Assembly (NCBI GenBank): GCA_017881245.1
Contig: JADGRC010000281.1
Span: 1 to 45,843 of the forward strand
Reading direction: 5' to 3'
Length of the DNA: 45,843 nucleotides
Origin: Pseudomonadota bacterium
Lineage (GTDB): Bacteria > Myxococcota_A > Polyangia > Fen-1088
Shown here: piece after piece, positions 1-17,071 of the stretch
Numbering within the stretch: the first letter of the stretch is position 1
How the letters are laid out: every line of letters begins with the position of its first letter
Position numbers and translations under genes: made by a program
The notes under the pieces: model-generated
The model's database searches: none
What the model saw: only the letters and a program-made list of their open reading frames with translations
What the model was told of the DNA's origin: nothing

Positions 1-977
1 GACATCTCGGAGATGTGAACCAACCCCTCGATACCTTGCTCGAGCTCGATGAACGCGCCGTAATCCTTCAGCGACACGACCTTACCGCGCACGACCGTGC
101 CAGGAGGATACTTCTCCTGCGCGTGCGTCCACGGATCCTCGCTGATCTGCTTCAGGCCGAGGCTGACCCGCTCGGTCTCGACGTTGAACTTCAACACTTT
201 GACGCGAACGTGGTCCCCCACCTGGAACAACTCCGACGGATGCGTGACCCGGCCCCACGACATGTCGGTGATGTGCAACAGCCCGTCGATGCCACCCAAG
301 TCGATGAAGGCACCGTACTCGGTGAGGTTCTTCACGATGCCCTCGACGATCTGACCTTCCTTCAGCTTCTCGAGCGTCGTCCCTTTCAGCTCGGCGCGCT
401 CCTTCTCCAGAAGCACGCGGCGGGACAGGACGATGTTGCCCCGTTTCTTGTTGAACTTGATGACTTTGAATCGGTGCGCCTTGCCGATGAACGCATCCAG
501 GTTACGCACCGGACGCAGATCCACCTGCGATCCGGGTAGGAACGCCTTGACGCCCCCGCGAATCGTGACCGACAGGCCGCCCTTGACGCGGGCGCTGATG
601 GTTCCCTCGATCAATTCGTCGCGCTCGCACGCGCCCGAAATCTCGTCCCACACCTTCAGACGGTCGGCCTTCTCCTTCGAAAGGACGCACAGACCGTTGT
701 CGTCCTCACGCGTCTCGAGGAAGACGTCGATCTCGTCGCCTTCCTTGATGCCGACGGTGCCGTCGGCCTGCGTGAACTCGTAAAGGGGAATCGTCCCTTC
801 CGACTTGTATCCAATGTCGACCACCACGTGGTCTTTACCCATGTGGATAATCTTGCCCCGGACAATGTCGCCCTCCTTGAGGACGTCGTTCTTCAGAGAC
901 TCTTCAAAGAGAGCCGCAAAGTCTTCCTCGCCGGGGAGGGCCTTTGAGCTGGCCGGGGTGGTCATCATTGAAACCAT
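1..977 (-). CDS. rpsA: 30S ribosomal protein S1, 3' part outside window
   Basis: Ribosomal protein S1 binds mRNA at the 30S subunit and helps initiate translation. About 325 codons are visible before the left edge. Four S1 (OB-fold) units can be read in order: one starting EGDIVRGKI, one EGTISARVKGG, one EGQIVEGIV with YGAFIDLGG, and one GTVVRGKVV with YGAFIELEQ at the edge; family members usually have six. The start at 977 is preferred because GAAGGA lies about 5 nt upstream; ATGs at 968 and 965 are alternatives. It follows cmk on the same strand, the common cmk-rpsA order, with 128 bases between that hold a promoter. The identity is certain; the exact start is less so. Confidence 0.95.
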   Translation of the reverse strand, partial: MVSMMTTPASSKALPGEEDFAALFEESLKNDVLKEGDIVRGKIIHMGKDHVVVDIGYKSEGTIPLYEFTQADGTVGIKEGDEIDVFLETREDDNGLCVLSKEKADRLKVWDEISGACERDELIEGTISARVKGGLSVTIRGGVKAFLPGSQVDLRPVRNLDAFIGKAHRFKVIKFNKKRGNIVLSRRVLLEKERAELKGTTLEKLKEGQIVEGIVKNLTEYGAFIDLGGIDGLLHITDMSWGRVTHPSELFQVGDHVRVKVLKFNVETERVSLGLKQISEDPWTHAQEKYPPGTVVRGKVVSLKDYGAFIELEQGIEGLVHISEM

Positions 978-1080
978 TCAGTTCCTTCACTTACTTCTGA
1001 GTCCGAGTCCGGGAGGCGGCAGTCGGAGGTTTTGGGGATGTTTCGCGCACCCCGAACCATTCGGGAGCCGAAGGGGCGGA

Positions 1081-1109
1081 TAGATAGCGCCACACCCAGG
1101 TGAAGTCAA
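1081..1109 (-). promoter_or_regulatory. Candidate sigma70 promoter of rpsA
   Basis: On the minus strand TTGACT (1109-1104) is followed by 17 bp and then TATCTA (1086-1081). The -35 overlaps the cmk stop codon. It would give rpsA an untranslated leader of about 95 nt, in keeping with the long leaders used for S1 autoregulation in other bacteria (inference). Confidence 0.5.
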
Positions 1110-1864
1110 ACCTTAACGGGGGTTTGCGGGGGCGCCGCCGGAGAGTCTAGATAGCTCGTACCCACCCGCCCCAATTTTCGCTCAACGACCGCGGCCATCT
1201 GGTCCACCACCTCCAGTGCGGTCATTCCGCTGGAGTCGATTTCGATGGCGTCATCAGCAGGCCGCAGCGGCGCCACCGCCCGGGTCGTGTCGCGCAGGTC
1301 GCGTGCCACGATGTCCAGGAGCACGGACTGTTCATCGGTGGAACGACCTTGAACCCGCAGCTCGGCGGTGCGGCGTCGCGCCCGTTCTTCGACCGTGGCC
1401 GTCAAATAGAACTTGGCCTCCGCTTCGGGGAAGACCACCGTCCCGATGTCTCTGCCCTCGACGACGACGCCTCCCGCGGCTCCGAGGCGTCGCTGCAGAT
1501 CCAGCAGCGCCGCCCTGACTTCGGGCAGCGCTGACACGCGCGACGCGCCATCCGATATCTCCGACGTGCGAATATCCGCCGACACGTCGCCACCGTTCAC
1601 GAGCACGCGGTTGGTCCCATCTTGAAGCTGGAAACGAATGTCCAGGCCCTCACCGAGCGCCGCGACCCGCGGACCGTCATCCCACGGAACTCCGTTTCGC
1701 AACGCAAGCAGCGCCAGCGTCCGATAGATGGCGCCCGTGTCCAGAAGATCGTAGCTAAGTCGCTCGGCCAGCAAACGAGCGACGGTGGACTTTCCGGCGC
1801 CCGCGGGCCCGTCGATAGCCACGACCAGGCGGCCCGGGAACGCGTTCGGGATGGTTTGGGGCAT
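1106..1864 (-). CDS. cmk: Cytidylate kinase
   Basis: Cytidylate kinase phosphorylates CMP and dCMP with ATP in the cytoplasm (pyrimidine salvage). The P-loop GPAGAGKS is at residues 19-26, followed by the family's LLDTGAIYR segment, the internal GRDIGTVVFPEA motif and an LID-like RRR stretch. The 252-residue length is slightly above the usual 220-230 because of a short Pro-rich tail (SPAAPPQTPVKV). The ATG at 1864 is chosen over an upstream TTG at 1873. No Shine-Dalgarno is visible; a TAGGTT hexamer sits 7 nt before the ATG, which suggests a leaderless transcript. Downstream on the same strand is rpsA. Confidence 0.95.
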   Translation of the reverse strand: MPQTIPNAFPGRLVVAIDGPAGAGKSTVARLLAERLSYDLLDTGAIYRTLALLALRNGVPWDDGPRVAALGEGLDIRFQLQDGTNRVLVNGGDVSADIRTSEISDGASRVSALPEVRAALLDLQRRLGAAGGVVVEGRDIGTVVFPEAEAKFYLTATVEERARRRTAELRVQGRSTDEQSVLLDIVARDLRDTTRAVAPLRPADDAIEIDSSGMTALEVVDQMAAVVERKLGRVGTSYLDSPAAPPQTPVKV

Positions 1865-1940
1865 CGAGCGCAACCTAGCACGATGGGGATTGGGTTAGCC
1901 TCGGGGAAGGCCGCGCTCGGTCGTCGCGGGCCAGGCGCGC

Positions 1941-1970
1941 CCCAGGCACCCCCCACCCAGGCGCCCCCCA
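1941..1970. repeat. Tandem 15-bp C-rich direct repeat
   Basis: Two adjacent 15-bp units, CCCAGGCACCCCCCA and CCCAGGCGCCCCCCA, differ at one base, and a partial third copy (CCAGGCGCG) precedes them at 1931. They lie in the 131-bp gap between the divergent cmk and parvulin-like genes. Confidence 0.7.
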
Positions 1971-1995
1971 GCGCTCTGATGTTAGGATCGAATGC

Positions 1996-2940
1996 GTGCG
2001 CGCCGCCACGCGGTTCATGCTCGTCATGGGCATCGGGACAATGCTGGCCTCGCTCGCGCCTGAAACAGGCTGCAGTTCCCGGCCTCGCCGACCGGCGGAC
2101 CGAGCAAGCACTCCGGTGGTGGCGACGGTGGGAGGAATACCGATTCGGGCAGCCGACATCGCAGCACAGATGCGGGCCAGGAACATTGGTGCCGTGCAGG
2201 CTCTATCGGATCTGATGACCTTCGAGATCCTGGCGCGAGCGGCGGCCGCAGAAACGCAGGACCCCACCCGGGGGGAACAGCAGGAGCTCCGCGCCTTGAA
2301 GGTCCAGCGCCTCGTCGAACGGGAGATCGAACCAGGGATCTCGCCCGCCGCGATCGAGGATGGGGAGGTGCGCGCGGTGTACGAACGGGGCAAGGCCCGC
2401 TTTGTCCACGACCGTCTGGTTCAGATACAAATCTTGTGTCTATTTACCGGCGCCCGCATGAAACCCGAACCTCGTGCCCGCGTCGAGGACAACGCGCGAC
2501 GGTTGAGGGCGCTGCTACAGACCCGCGTCCCGACGGCGAGAGGGGCCGCGGCCGCCCCGCCCGGTTTCGAAGAGATCGCCAAGGATCCAATTTGGATCGA
2601 TCGGAAAGTCAGCCTAACGACGGTCTGGCAACAAGAGGACCAGCCGTTTCCGCCGGTGGTGGGCCGCGCGGTCCAGGCCCTGTCGCGGCCCGGCGACACG
2701 ACGGATCTGGTTGGCGACGAAACCGGCTACTACATTGCTCGTTACTTGGCGGAGAAGCCGCCGGAAAACGTCTCATTCGCCGAAGCGGAGCCGCTCATTC
2801 GCCGCGAAATGTACGAACCCTGGCGCAGGCAAAAGTTCCTACAGTTGTCCTTGGGCATGTCGCGGACGCACGACATCGAAGTCTTCCCCGAGAACTTTCC
2901 GCGCCTCGCCGAGAGCCCCGAGCCACCCTCCCCGCCCTAG
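1996..2940 (+). CDS. Secreted parvulin-like (SurA/PpiC) protein
   Basis: This 314-residue protein probably acts as a periplasmic folding factor. It has an N-terminal hydrophobic signal (about residues 8-22) ending near a Cys at residue 26, but PETGC is a poor lipobox, so lipidation is uncertain. A SurA_N-like segment (VVATVGGIPIRAADI) follows, then a region like a degenerate parvulin domain (about residues 130-270) with the typical ending GYYIARYLAEKPPENVSFAEAEPLIRREM broken over two family blocks. The start is a GTG at 1996; ATG 2017 is an alternative but would shorten the basic n-region. It is transcribed away from cmk and converges on the ferredoxin gene. Prolyl isomerase activity cannot be judged from sequence; a chaperone role alone is possible. 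Confidence 0.65.
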   Translation: MRAATRFMLVMGIGTMLASLAPETGCSSRPRRPADRASTPVVATVGGIPIRAADIAAQMRARNIGAVQALSDLMTFEILARAAAAETQDPTRGEQQELRALKVQRLVEREIEPGISPAAIEDGEVRAVYERGKARFVHDRLVQIQILCLFTGARMKPEPRARVEDNARRLRALLQTRVPTARGAAAAPPGFEEIAKDPIWIDRKVSLTTVWQQEDQPFPPVVGRAVQALSRPGDTTDLVGDETGYYIARYLAEKPPENVSFAEAEPLIRREMYEPWRRQKFLQLSLGMSRTHDIEVFPENFPRLAESPEPPSPP

Positions 2941-3020
2941 ATGCCTTACCCGATCGAAATGTTGGCGAATGAGGGAGGTTTTCATCTCCGGCGATCGAAT
3001 AGCCAATCCAAGCACGGGGA

Positions 3021-3112
3021 GGTCCAGCTTTGCTGGACCGGCCACGCCGTCAAGCAGCTCCGTGGGGGTCTCGCAGGGGGCCTTCCCAGGCCCCTTGCGG
3101 CGGCGTAGCCGC
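3021..3112. terminator. Three stem-loops between convergent genes
   Basis: Perfect hairpins lie at 3021-3039 (8-bp stem GGTCCAGC, loop TTT), 3077-3094 (7-bp stem GGGGCCT, 4-nt loop) and 3100-3112 (5-bp stem GCGGC, 3-nt loop). They fill the gap between the parvulin-like gene and the oppositely oriented ferredoxin gene. None is followed by a T tract, so termination is inferred from position and structure only. Confidence 0.45.
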
Positions 3113-3113
3113 T

Positions 3114-3404
3114 CTAGGCTTTGCGAAAGCGAGATGCGAACGTCTCGCCGAATTCCTTGTCGGGATGCAATGCCTTCGCGCGCGCCAGCAGCAAATCCTC
3201 GGCTTCGACGATCTTCGGATCGGGAAGGCAGCACTCCACGGGACAGACCGCCTGGCAAGCCTCGTGGTCATGAAATCCAACGCATTCGGTACACAACTTC
3301 GGGTCGATGACGTAGATGTCCTCGCCCTCGCTAATCGCTTCATTCGGGCACTCGGGCTCGCAGGCCCCGCAGTTGATGCACTCGTCGGTGATGTATGTGG
3401 CCAT
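3114..3404 (-). CDS. 2[4Fe-4S] ferredoxin, Alv/YfhL type
   Basis: A 96-residue electron carrier with two [4Fe-4S] sites. Cluster 1 ligands are C9, C12, C15 and C19 (CINCGACEPECP); the second set is C38, C41, C50 and C54, with the eight-residue insertion (VGFHDHEA) between the second and third Cys that marks the Allochromatium/YfhL type. The C-terminal extension after residue 60 is also typical. The ATG at 3404 is chosen because the protein then begins MATYITDECINCG, the family start; upstream in-frame codons are not family-like. A purine-rich GGAGGAATAGGA lies upstream. It is read in the same direction as smc, 140 bases downstream of it. Its redox partner is not evident here. Confidence 0.93.
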   Translation of the reverse strand: MATYITDECINCGACEPECPNEAISEGEDIYVIDPKLCTECVGFHDHEACQAVCPVECCLPDPKIVEAEDLLLARAKALHPDKEFGETFASRFRKA

Positions 3405-3544
3405 TTGATGGAATCCTATTCCTCCCATGCCGCTCGGACGGATGCAACATGAGCCGGTGGTTGCAAAGACATTCGCCCCGGGGCACCTCCACGCCGGCAA
3501 GGACAAAAGGAGGGAAGCTTCATGCTCGACGCGGTGTCACGCTG

Positions 3545-7333
<3,789 letters not shown>

Positions 7334-7657
7334 TGGTCCTCCGACTCCTTAGTTCAAGAGCACAAGTAGAATCAGACAAACCGCTGTCTAAAGCCAGAAA
7401 TTGTGCATGACCATACGTGACATGTACCGTCAGCCAACCGTCATTCCTTTAACGCGGAGGCGCCACAGTGTAAAGGACTGACTGCCTGCGCGTGGCCTGG
7501 CGCGCTCGGTGTACTTCCGCGTGGGGCCCGGCCCGAGCGCCGGTCAACGCGCCGGTCTTTGGTCACATCGTCGTAAGGCGCCCACGTTCGCGAAGTCCGG
7601 CAGGTCCGGCAAGGGCGTTCCCCTCCCCGGGCGCTCGGTGCTAATGTGCGCCGCGCC
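7334..7657. other. Divergent smc-ftsY intergenic region
   Basis: This 324-base gap has no convincing gene. It holds the smc ribosome binding site next to 7333, a 5-bp inverted repeat AGACA/TGTCT at 7374-7389, the TGAC array listed separately, and a TAATGT hexamer at 7642-7647 ten bases before the ftsY ATG. Confidence 0.6.
7408..7443. promoter_or_regulatory. Phased TGAC/GTCA half-site array
   Basis: TGAC occurs at 7408-7411 and 7418-7421, and its complement GTCA at 7429-7432 and 7440-7443. The steps are 10, 11 and 11 bp and the whole is symmetric about position 7425-7426, so all four half-sites face the same side of the helix. This looks like an operator for a dimer of dimers. It lies 75-110 bp upstream of smc. 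Confidence 0.4.
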
Positions 7658-9097
7658 ATGGAATTCGCCGGTATCCAGATCGATCCTCAACAACTGATTG
7701 AATTCGGCACGATCGCGGCGGGCCTGGGCATCACCGGCGGCCTGGGGTTGCTCCTGGTCCGACGGGCCCGCGCATCCCGTCTGCGCCAGATAGAGGATCT
7801 GGCGGGGGAGCCGCCGTTGCTTCGCCCGCGACGCGTCGAGGCCAAGCGCCGCCCCAACCATGAAGGACAGGAGGAGGAGGAGGAGGAGGAGGAGGAGGCA
7901 GAGCGGGCAGAGGAGGCGGAAGGCGGGACCGCGACACAGAAGCCCCAGTCCGTTTCATCGGAGCGCGAGCGGGCCGAATCCACCCAACCCCCGGAACCGC
8001 TCGCCCCCTCCCAGCAGACCGCGACCGCTCCCCCGGGGCCCGCGAAGGCCACGCAGTCCGCGCAGGTCATTCCGTTTGCCCGTCCCCGGGCCGAACTGGA
8101 TAAGCCAACCGCCCGGAGGGAGCCGGGGCCGTCACCGCCGTCCGAGCGCACACCGGCAGAACCTGTTCTTGGGCGCAAGAAGCGCGTCGATACGACGGCG
8201 CTGGCCCCGGGGTTGGCGCGCACGCGATCAGGATGGATTTCCCGCCTTGGTCAACTATTCGCCGGAAGACGCGAGATCGATTCGGGACTGCTCGACGAGG
8301 TGGAGAAGGTCCTCCTCACCGCGGACATCGGCGTGCGAACCAGCCAAAAGCTGTTGGAAGAAATGCGGTCATCGCTGTCCAGGAAAGAGCTGAGCGACGC
8401 CGATTCAGCCTGGGCTTTTCTGAAGAAACGTACAACCGAGTTGTTGTCGTCCGATGCACGCCCCATCGATTGGAATCACGGTAGCCCCTTCGTACTGCTG
8501 GTCATCGGCGTCAACGGGAGCGGCAAGACCACCACCATCGGCAAGCTGGCGGCCAAGCTCATCGCGAGCGGGAAGAAGGTTTTGGTGGGCGCCGGCGACA
8601 CGTTTCGCGCGGCGGCGGCCGAACAATTGGAAATCTGGGCCGATCGAGTCGGCGCCACGGTGGTGCGTGGCAAGGAGGGAGCGGATCCCTCATCGGTGTT
8701 GTTCGAAGCGGTCAAGCGCGCCCGCGCCGAGGGCTTTGACGTGGTCATCGCCGACACCGCAGGCCGCCTGCACACGAAGACGGATTTGATGGAGGAATTG
8801 CAGAAGGTTCGTCGCGTGATCGGCAAGGCGGCGGAGGGCGCGCCGCACGAGACCTGGTTGGTCATCGACGCCACAAGCGGGCAGAACGCGATCGCCCAGG
8901 CCCAAATCTTCACGCAAGTCATGTCGGTTTCGGGTATCGTGCTCACGAAATTGGACGGGACCGCAAAAGGAGGCGTCATCCTCGGGATCGCGGATCAGGT
9001 GCGAATTCCCGTACGTTTCATCGGTATCGGCGAGCGTGTCGACGATTTGCGAGAGTTCGACCCCGAGGAGTTCGTCGAGGCCTTGTATGAGCAATAG
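7658..9097 (+). CDS. ftsY: Signal recognition particle receptor FtsY
   Basis: FtsY is the GTPase receptor that docks SRP-ribosome complexes at the inner membrane. The 479-residue form begins with a probable membrane segment (about residues 12-32, [19 protein letters not shown]), then a highly charged acidic linker including nine consecutive Glu, then the N and G domains. G-domain motifs are GVNGSGKT (284-291), DTAGR (from 366) and [10 protein letters not shown] (from 430). The ATG at 7658 is preferred over an in-frame GTG at 7646. No Shine-Dalgarno is seen; TAATGT lies 10 nt upstream. The membrane-anchored acidic layout is typical of proteobacterial FtsY. Confidence 0.97.
   Translation: MEFAGIQIDPQQLIEFGTIAAGLGITGGLGLLLVRRARASRLRQIEDLAGEPPLLRPRRVEAKRRPNHEGQEEEEEEEEEAERAEEAEGGTATQKPQSVSSERERAESTQPPEPLAPSQQTATAPPGPAKATQSAQVIPFARPRAELDKPTARREPGPSPPSERTPAEPVLGRKKRVDTTALAPGLARTRSGWISRLGQLFAGRREIDSGLLDEVEKVLLTADIGVRTSQKLLEEMRSSLSRKELSDADSAWAFLKKRTTELLSSDARPIDWNHGSPFVLLVIGVNGSGKTTTIGKLAAKLIASGKKVLVGAGDTFRAAAAEQLEIWADRVGATVVRGKEGADPSSVLFEAVKRARAEGFDVVIADTAGRLHTKTDLMEELQKVRRVIGKAAEGAPHETWLVIDATSGQNAIAQAQIFTQVMSVSGIVLTKLDGTAKGGVILGIADQVRIPVRFIGIGERVDDLREFDPEEFVEALYEQ
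7870..7899 (+). repeat. GGA trinucleotide microsatellite inside ftsY
   Basis: About ten uninterrupted GGA units encode a run of nine Glu in the acidic linker of FtsY. A trinucleotide repeat can change length without a frameshift, so linker length could vary between strains. Confidence 0.8.
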
Positions 9098-9147
9098 ACT
9101 GCGACCGTCCGTTAATTGGCGTAAGTGTGCGGTTTTACATTTTTTAT

Positions 9148-9177
9148 TTGCCTGCCAAAAAAACGGCGTGATATAGT
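9148..9177 (+). promoter_or_regulatory. Candidate sigma70 promoter of the barrel operon
   Basis: TTGCCT (9148-9153) and TATAGT (9172-9177) are separated by 18 bp in an A/T-rich stretch unlike its surroundings. The transcript would start near 9184, leaving a leader of about 80 nt before the first outer-membrane gene. Confidence 0.5.
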
Positions 9178-9265
9178 CCGCAGACCTTCGAATCTTCCTT
9201 TTAAGTTATTGATATCTTTGGCTTTTTTCCCCCACATCCAACTTCCGTCTAAAGAGCGAGGGAAC

Positions 9266-10159
9266 ATGAAGCGATTGGCCGTCTGCCTGTTCGTATTGAT
9301 TGCCATCGGGGGAGCGGGAACGTTGGCGTGGGCGGCCGCTGGGGGAGACAAGGGCAAATCCGATAAGTCTGATTCCGCGGATACCGCGGGCGCCGCTGGA
9401 GGTTCCGCGGGCGCCACGATGGATGAACTGGATCTCTCCGACACGAAGGAGAAAAACGTTGACGAGGCGGGGGCGTCCGCCGTGAAGGCCTCGACCACCC
9501 TGTCCTGGCAGGACATCGTGGTCGTCCCACGCAAGCGCTTCCTCAAGGGCGGCCGTTTCGAATTCGCTCCCTTCACAGGGGTTTCGCTGAATGACATTCT
9601 GATTCGACATTACGTTTTCGGTCTGGATCTGAATTTCTTTCTCAGCAACGCCATGTGGATCGGATTGCAGGGCACCTACTACGTGAAGGCCCTGACCGAG
9701 CGCGAAGAGCTGATCGGCCTTCAGTACAACCGTATTCCGACGTTGAACAAATACCTCTACGGGGGCGCGTTGAACTTTGGCTACGCTCCCGTTTACGGAA
9801 AATTTGCCTGGTTCAACAAGAGCATCCTGCACTGGGAGATTTTTGCCTCGGGCGGGGTGGGCGTCACTAAGACGGAGATCATTCCGCGGATTCCCGGAGA
9901 GGCGTCGTTCACGAACCTCTCGATCACGCCCAACGTGGCTCTCGGTGGTCGTTTCTTCTTGTTCGACTCGCTGACCGTGGACTACGCGGTCCGTGACTAC
10001 ATCGTTCTGGACAAGTTCGAGCCGACAACCCGAACTGCTGCCCAGCCCATCGCCACGGTCAAAGCCAATGCCGAAGGAAAGATGGTCAACAACATCATGT
10101 TCTATGTGGGGGTTGGCCTGTACCTGCCGACCAAGTTCCAGTACAAGACGCCCCGCTAA
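9266..10159 (+). CDS. Outer-membrane beta-barrel protein, myxobacterial type
   Basis: This 297-residue protein has a signal peptide ending about residue 25 (LAWAA), then a low-complexity Gly/Ala/Asp/Ser linker, then about 200 residues of alternating aromatic strands (RFEFAPFTGVS, LNFFLSNAMWIGLQG, FGYAPVYGKFAWF, MFYVGVGLYLP). The layout resembles the outer-membrane beta-barrel domain found in myxobacteria (TIGR04565-like, from memory). The ATG at 9266 is chosen because AGCGAGGGAAC sits just upstream and a signal peptide follows at once; an ORF extension to 9125 has none. It is first in a probable operon with the next two genes. Its substrate or partner is unknown. Confidence 0.75.
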   Translation: MKRLAVCLFVLIAIGGAGTLAWAAAGGDKGKSDKSDSADTAGAAGGSAGATMDELDLSDTKEKNVDEAGASAVKASTTLSWQDIVVVPRKRFLKGGRFEFAPFTGVSLNDILIRHYVFGLDLNFFLSNAMWIGLQGTYYVKALTEREELIGLQYNRIPTLNKYLYGGALNFGYAPVYGKFAWFNKSILHWEIFASGGVGVTKTEIIPRIPGEASFTNLSITPNVALGGRFFLFDSLTVDYAVRDYIVLDKFEPTTRTAAQPIATVKANAEGKMVNNIMFYVGVGLYLPTKFQYKTPR

Positions 10160-10216
10160 CGGCGACGCGACAACGGACACCGTCACCTGAGCCTGGCGCC
10201 CAAAGAGGACTATCAA

Positions 10217-11017
10217 ATGTTGAAACGGATATCTCTCCCGTTCTTGTTCGCGCTGACGTTCATGATTCCTACCGTGGCGCACGCGCAGCGCCGAAGTCCT
10301 CTCGCGGACGCGCCCGCCATTCGAAAGCGGGTGGAGCTGCGCCAGACCCGCCTGGAACTGGGCGCGGGAATGGCGTCGACGGTGAACCAAACGTTCTATC
10401 ACGGCGTGATGGCGGACGTCCGCCTCGGCTTTCACATCACCGACTGGCTATCCATCTCCGGGTTTGGCGCGTTCAACGTGACGTCGCTGTCGACCGGATT
10501 TCACGACGAGCTGCACACCAGCTTGATGGCGCCGGCGATGCCTCGCACGCCAACCGCCGCCGCGGCTGATTCGTCAATCAACAAGTCGAGCATGATCCTC
10601 GGCGGCCAAGTCGAGGTGACGCCCTTTACCGGAAAATACGCAGTATTTGGCGCTCTTTTCGCCCACTATGATTTCTATGTCTTTGCCGGCGCTGCCGGCG
10701 TGACCTTGGCCGCGCAGGCTGGGAACTCGGCGCCCACTTGCAAGGACAACCACACCACCGCGAACGCCGTTCCCCAGTGTCTGGTCAGCGGAATGAAGGT
10801 GGGTGGCACTTTTGGGGCGGGATTTCACAGTTTCTTCAACAACTTTTTGGCTCTGAACGTCGAGGTACGTGATCTTTTGATCAAGGACAATCCAGCGGGT
10901 CGCGACGTCAACGGCGATATGTTCGCGGACAACGGCGATCTGACCTGGACATCTCACTTGATGGCCAGTTTGGGATTGACGGTCTACTTCCCCTTGAACG
11001 CGGCCGTTTCTCCGTAG
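10217..11017 (+). CDS. Outer-membrane beta-barrel protein, paralogue-like
   Basis: A 266-residue exported protein with a clean signal peptide (cleavage likely after AHA, residues 22-24), then strands such as RLELGAGMASTVNQTFYHGVMADVRLGFHITDWLSI split by turns, and a family-like end (TSHLMASLGLTVYFP). It resembles the preceding protein in length and strand pattern, and both look like myxobacterial outer-membrane barrels. Two Cys (in SAPTCKDN and VPQCLV) may form a loop disulphide. An AGAGGA box lies 7 nt before the ATG. It starts 57 bp after the previous gene and ends 16 bp before the next. Tandem barrels recall the GltA/GltB pair of Myxococcus gliding, but sequence alone does not show this. 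Confidence 0.72.
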   Translation: MLKRISLPFLFALTFMIPTVAHAQRRSPLADAPAIRKRVELRQTRLELGAGMASTVNQTFYHGVMADVRLGFHITDWLSISGFGAFNVTSLSTGFHDELHTSLMAPAMPRTPTAAAADSSINKSSMILGGQVEVTPFTGKYAVFGALFAHYDFYVFAGAAGVTLAAQAGNSAPTCKDNHTTANAVPQCLVSGMKVGGTFGAGFHSFFNNFLALNVEVRDLLIKDNPAGRDVNGDMFADNGDLTWTSHLMASLGLTVYFPLNAAVSP

Positions 11018-11033
11018 GTAAGGATCTCGACCT

Positions 11034-11276
11034 GTGTCCGAGTCTCCGAAAGATGTTCGAGGCGTCGTGCCGGCCTCGACCAAGAAGAAAGTCACGCTGT
11101 ATTTCAACGCTCCCATGCTGGCGGAGACCCAGAAGGAAGCGATCAGACAGGACCGATCGATTTCGTGGATTATCCAAGCGGCGTGGCGCCGGGCCCGGGA
11201 CGAGGTTCGTCGCCTGCCGGCCGTCGGACGCTCCGAGGCACCGGACGAAAACAAGAGTCCCGACTCCTCGGAATGA
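11034..11276 (+). CDS. Small TIGR04563-like protein
   Basis: An 80-residue protein with a conserved-looking core, KKKVTLYFNAPMLAETQKEAIRQDRSISWIIQAAWRRAR, which has the beta-strand then two-helix shape of ribbon-helix-helix proteins and matches my memory of the uncharacterised myxobacterial family TIGR04563. The tails are polar and Pro/Ser-rich. It starts at GTG 11034 with AAGGA upstream, 16 bp after the second barrel gene, so it is likely co-transcribed. If it binds DNA it may regulate the barrel operon (inference). Confidence 0.6.
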   Translation: MSESPKDVRGVVPASTKKKVTLYFNAPMLAETQKEAIRQDRSISWIIQAAWRRARDEVRRLPAVGRSEAPDENKSPDSSE

Positions 11277-11406
11277 CAGTCTGATTCCCGGGTCTTGTGG
11301 GTAGATAGTCTCCGCTACGACCGAGCCGCCAGAATCGTTGGATATCTGGATTGGCGAACAGGTGGATCTACGCCGCCATGGCGATTACAACGGCTTGATT
11401 GTCGCG

Positions 11407-11817
11407 CTATGGACAGAGGGCCGCTGAGGGACGTTGTTCGCCGAGGATTAGACACGCTGTCGCGGAATCCCTGCCCCCCGTGTCTTTGTAACTGACGAAA
11501 ACATGATCCCCCGCGGTGCCCGGCATCGGTAGCGCCTGGTAACTGCCGTCCTGCGCCGCGCGCGCGATTACCCCGGCGTTTCGCTGCTGATCGAAAATGT
11601 AATATAGGCCGTTGGCGGCGCGCGGCTCTGGCCCTCCCGCGGCGATCCACATGTCTGGGTTCACCGTGTCCTGCGTGAACGCCGTCTGGGCTGGCGGCGG
11701 AACGGGAATGTATACGGGCCCGCACGCCCACACGACCGCCGCCGCGATACAGCACGCGGCGACACGCCCGATCCGGCCGAATAGCGCGAATCCGCTTAGC
11801 TTTAACGGTCTAGGCAT
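11407..11817 (-). CDS. Small putative lipoprotein
   Basis: A 136-residue exported protein of unknown function. The start at 11817 (MPRPLKLSGF) has GGACAGCAGG upstream and gives a basic n-region, a hydrophobic stretch (VAACCIAAAVVWAC) and a Cys in a lipobox-like VWAC context, followed by GPVYIPVPPP. The rest is soluble (GLYYIFDQQRNAGVIARAAQDGSYQALPMPGTAG), with two more Cys near the end. It lies between the three-gene barrel operon, which converges on it, and the large kinase gene upstream. I do not recognise a family. Confidence 0.55.
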   Translation of the reverse strand: MPRPLKLSGFALFGRIGRVAACCIAAAVVWACGPVYIPVPPPAQTAFTQDTVNPDMWIAAGGPEPRAANGLYYIFDQQRNAGVIARAAQDGSYQALPMPGTAGDHVFVSYKDTGGRDSATACLILGEQRPSAALCP

Positions 11818-11890
11818 CCTGCTGTCCTGGGGCGATTTCTCCGCACACGACTTCCACAAGGGGAAAGCAAGATCCACGCCCTGGGCTCTG

Positions 11891-11912
11891 ACGGCCTAGC
11901 AGGGGCCGTTTT
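11891..11912 (+). terminator. Hairpin with T tract
   Basis: ACGGCC (11891-11896), a 7-nt loop and GGCCGT (11904-11909) followed by TTTT form a classic intrinsic terminator shape on the plus strand. No plus-strand gene lies just upstream, so it may stop antisense transcription entering the kinase gene, or be a remnant of the adjacent repeat element. Confidence 0.4.
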
Positions 11913-11953
11913 CCCGCCTTGGCGGCAACCATGTTGGCGTTTTCGACAACCAC

Positions 11954-11985
11954 GTTTTGATTCACACCCCATCCAGTTTTGATTT

Positions 11986-11995
<10 letters not shown>
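11954..11995. repeat. Tandem 20-bp repeats, possible IS-end remnant
   Basis: GTTTTGATTCACACCCCATC (11954-11973) and GTTTTGATTTTCACCCCATC (11976-11995) match at 18 of 20 positions and are spaced by 2 bp. The second copy contains the stop codon of the kinase hybrid gene. Repeated ~20-bp terminal units of this flavour occur at the ends of IS21-family elements (from memory), but no transposase gene is present. Confidence 0.6.
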
Positions 11996-17064
<5,069 letters not shown>

Positions 17065-17071
17065 GTCTTGT

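Noticed and set aside
7334..7657. tRNA or small RNA gene in the smc-ftsY gap
   Set aside because: No T-loop GTTCGA, cloverleaf or terminator-ended hairpin was seen; short ORFs there look random.
9206..10435. 409-codon open frame antisense to the first barrel gene
   Set aside because: The sense gene has a signal peptide and barrel strands; the antisense frame has neither family features nor a start context.
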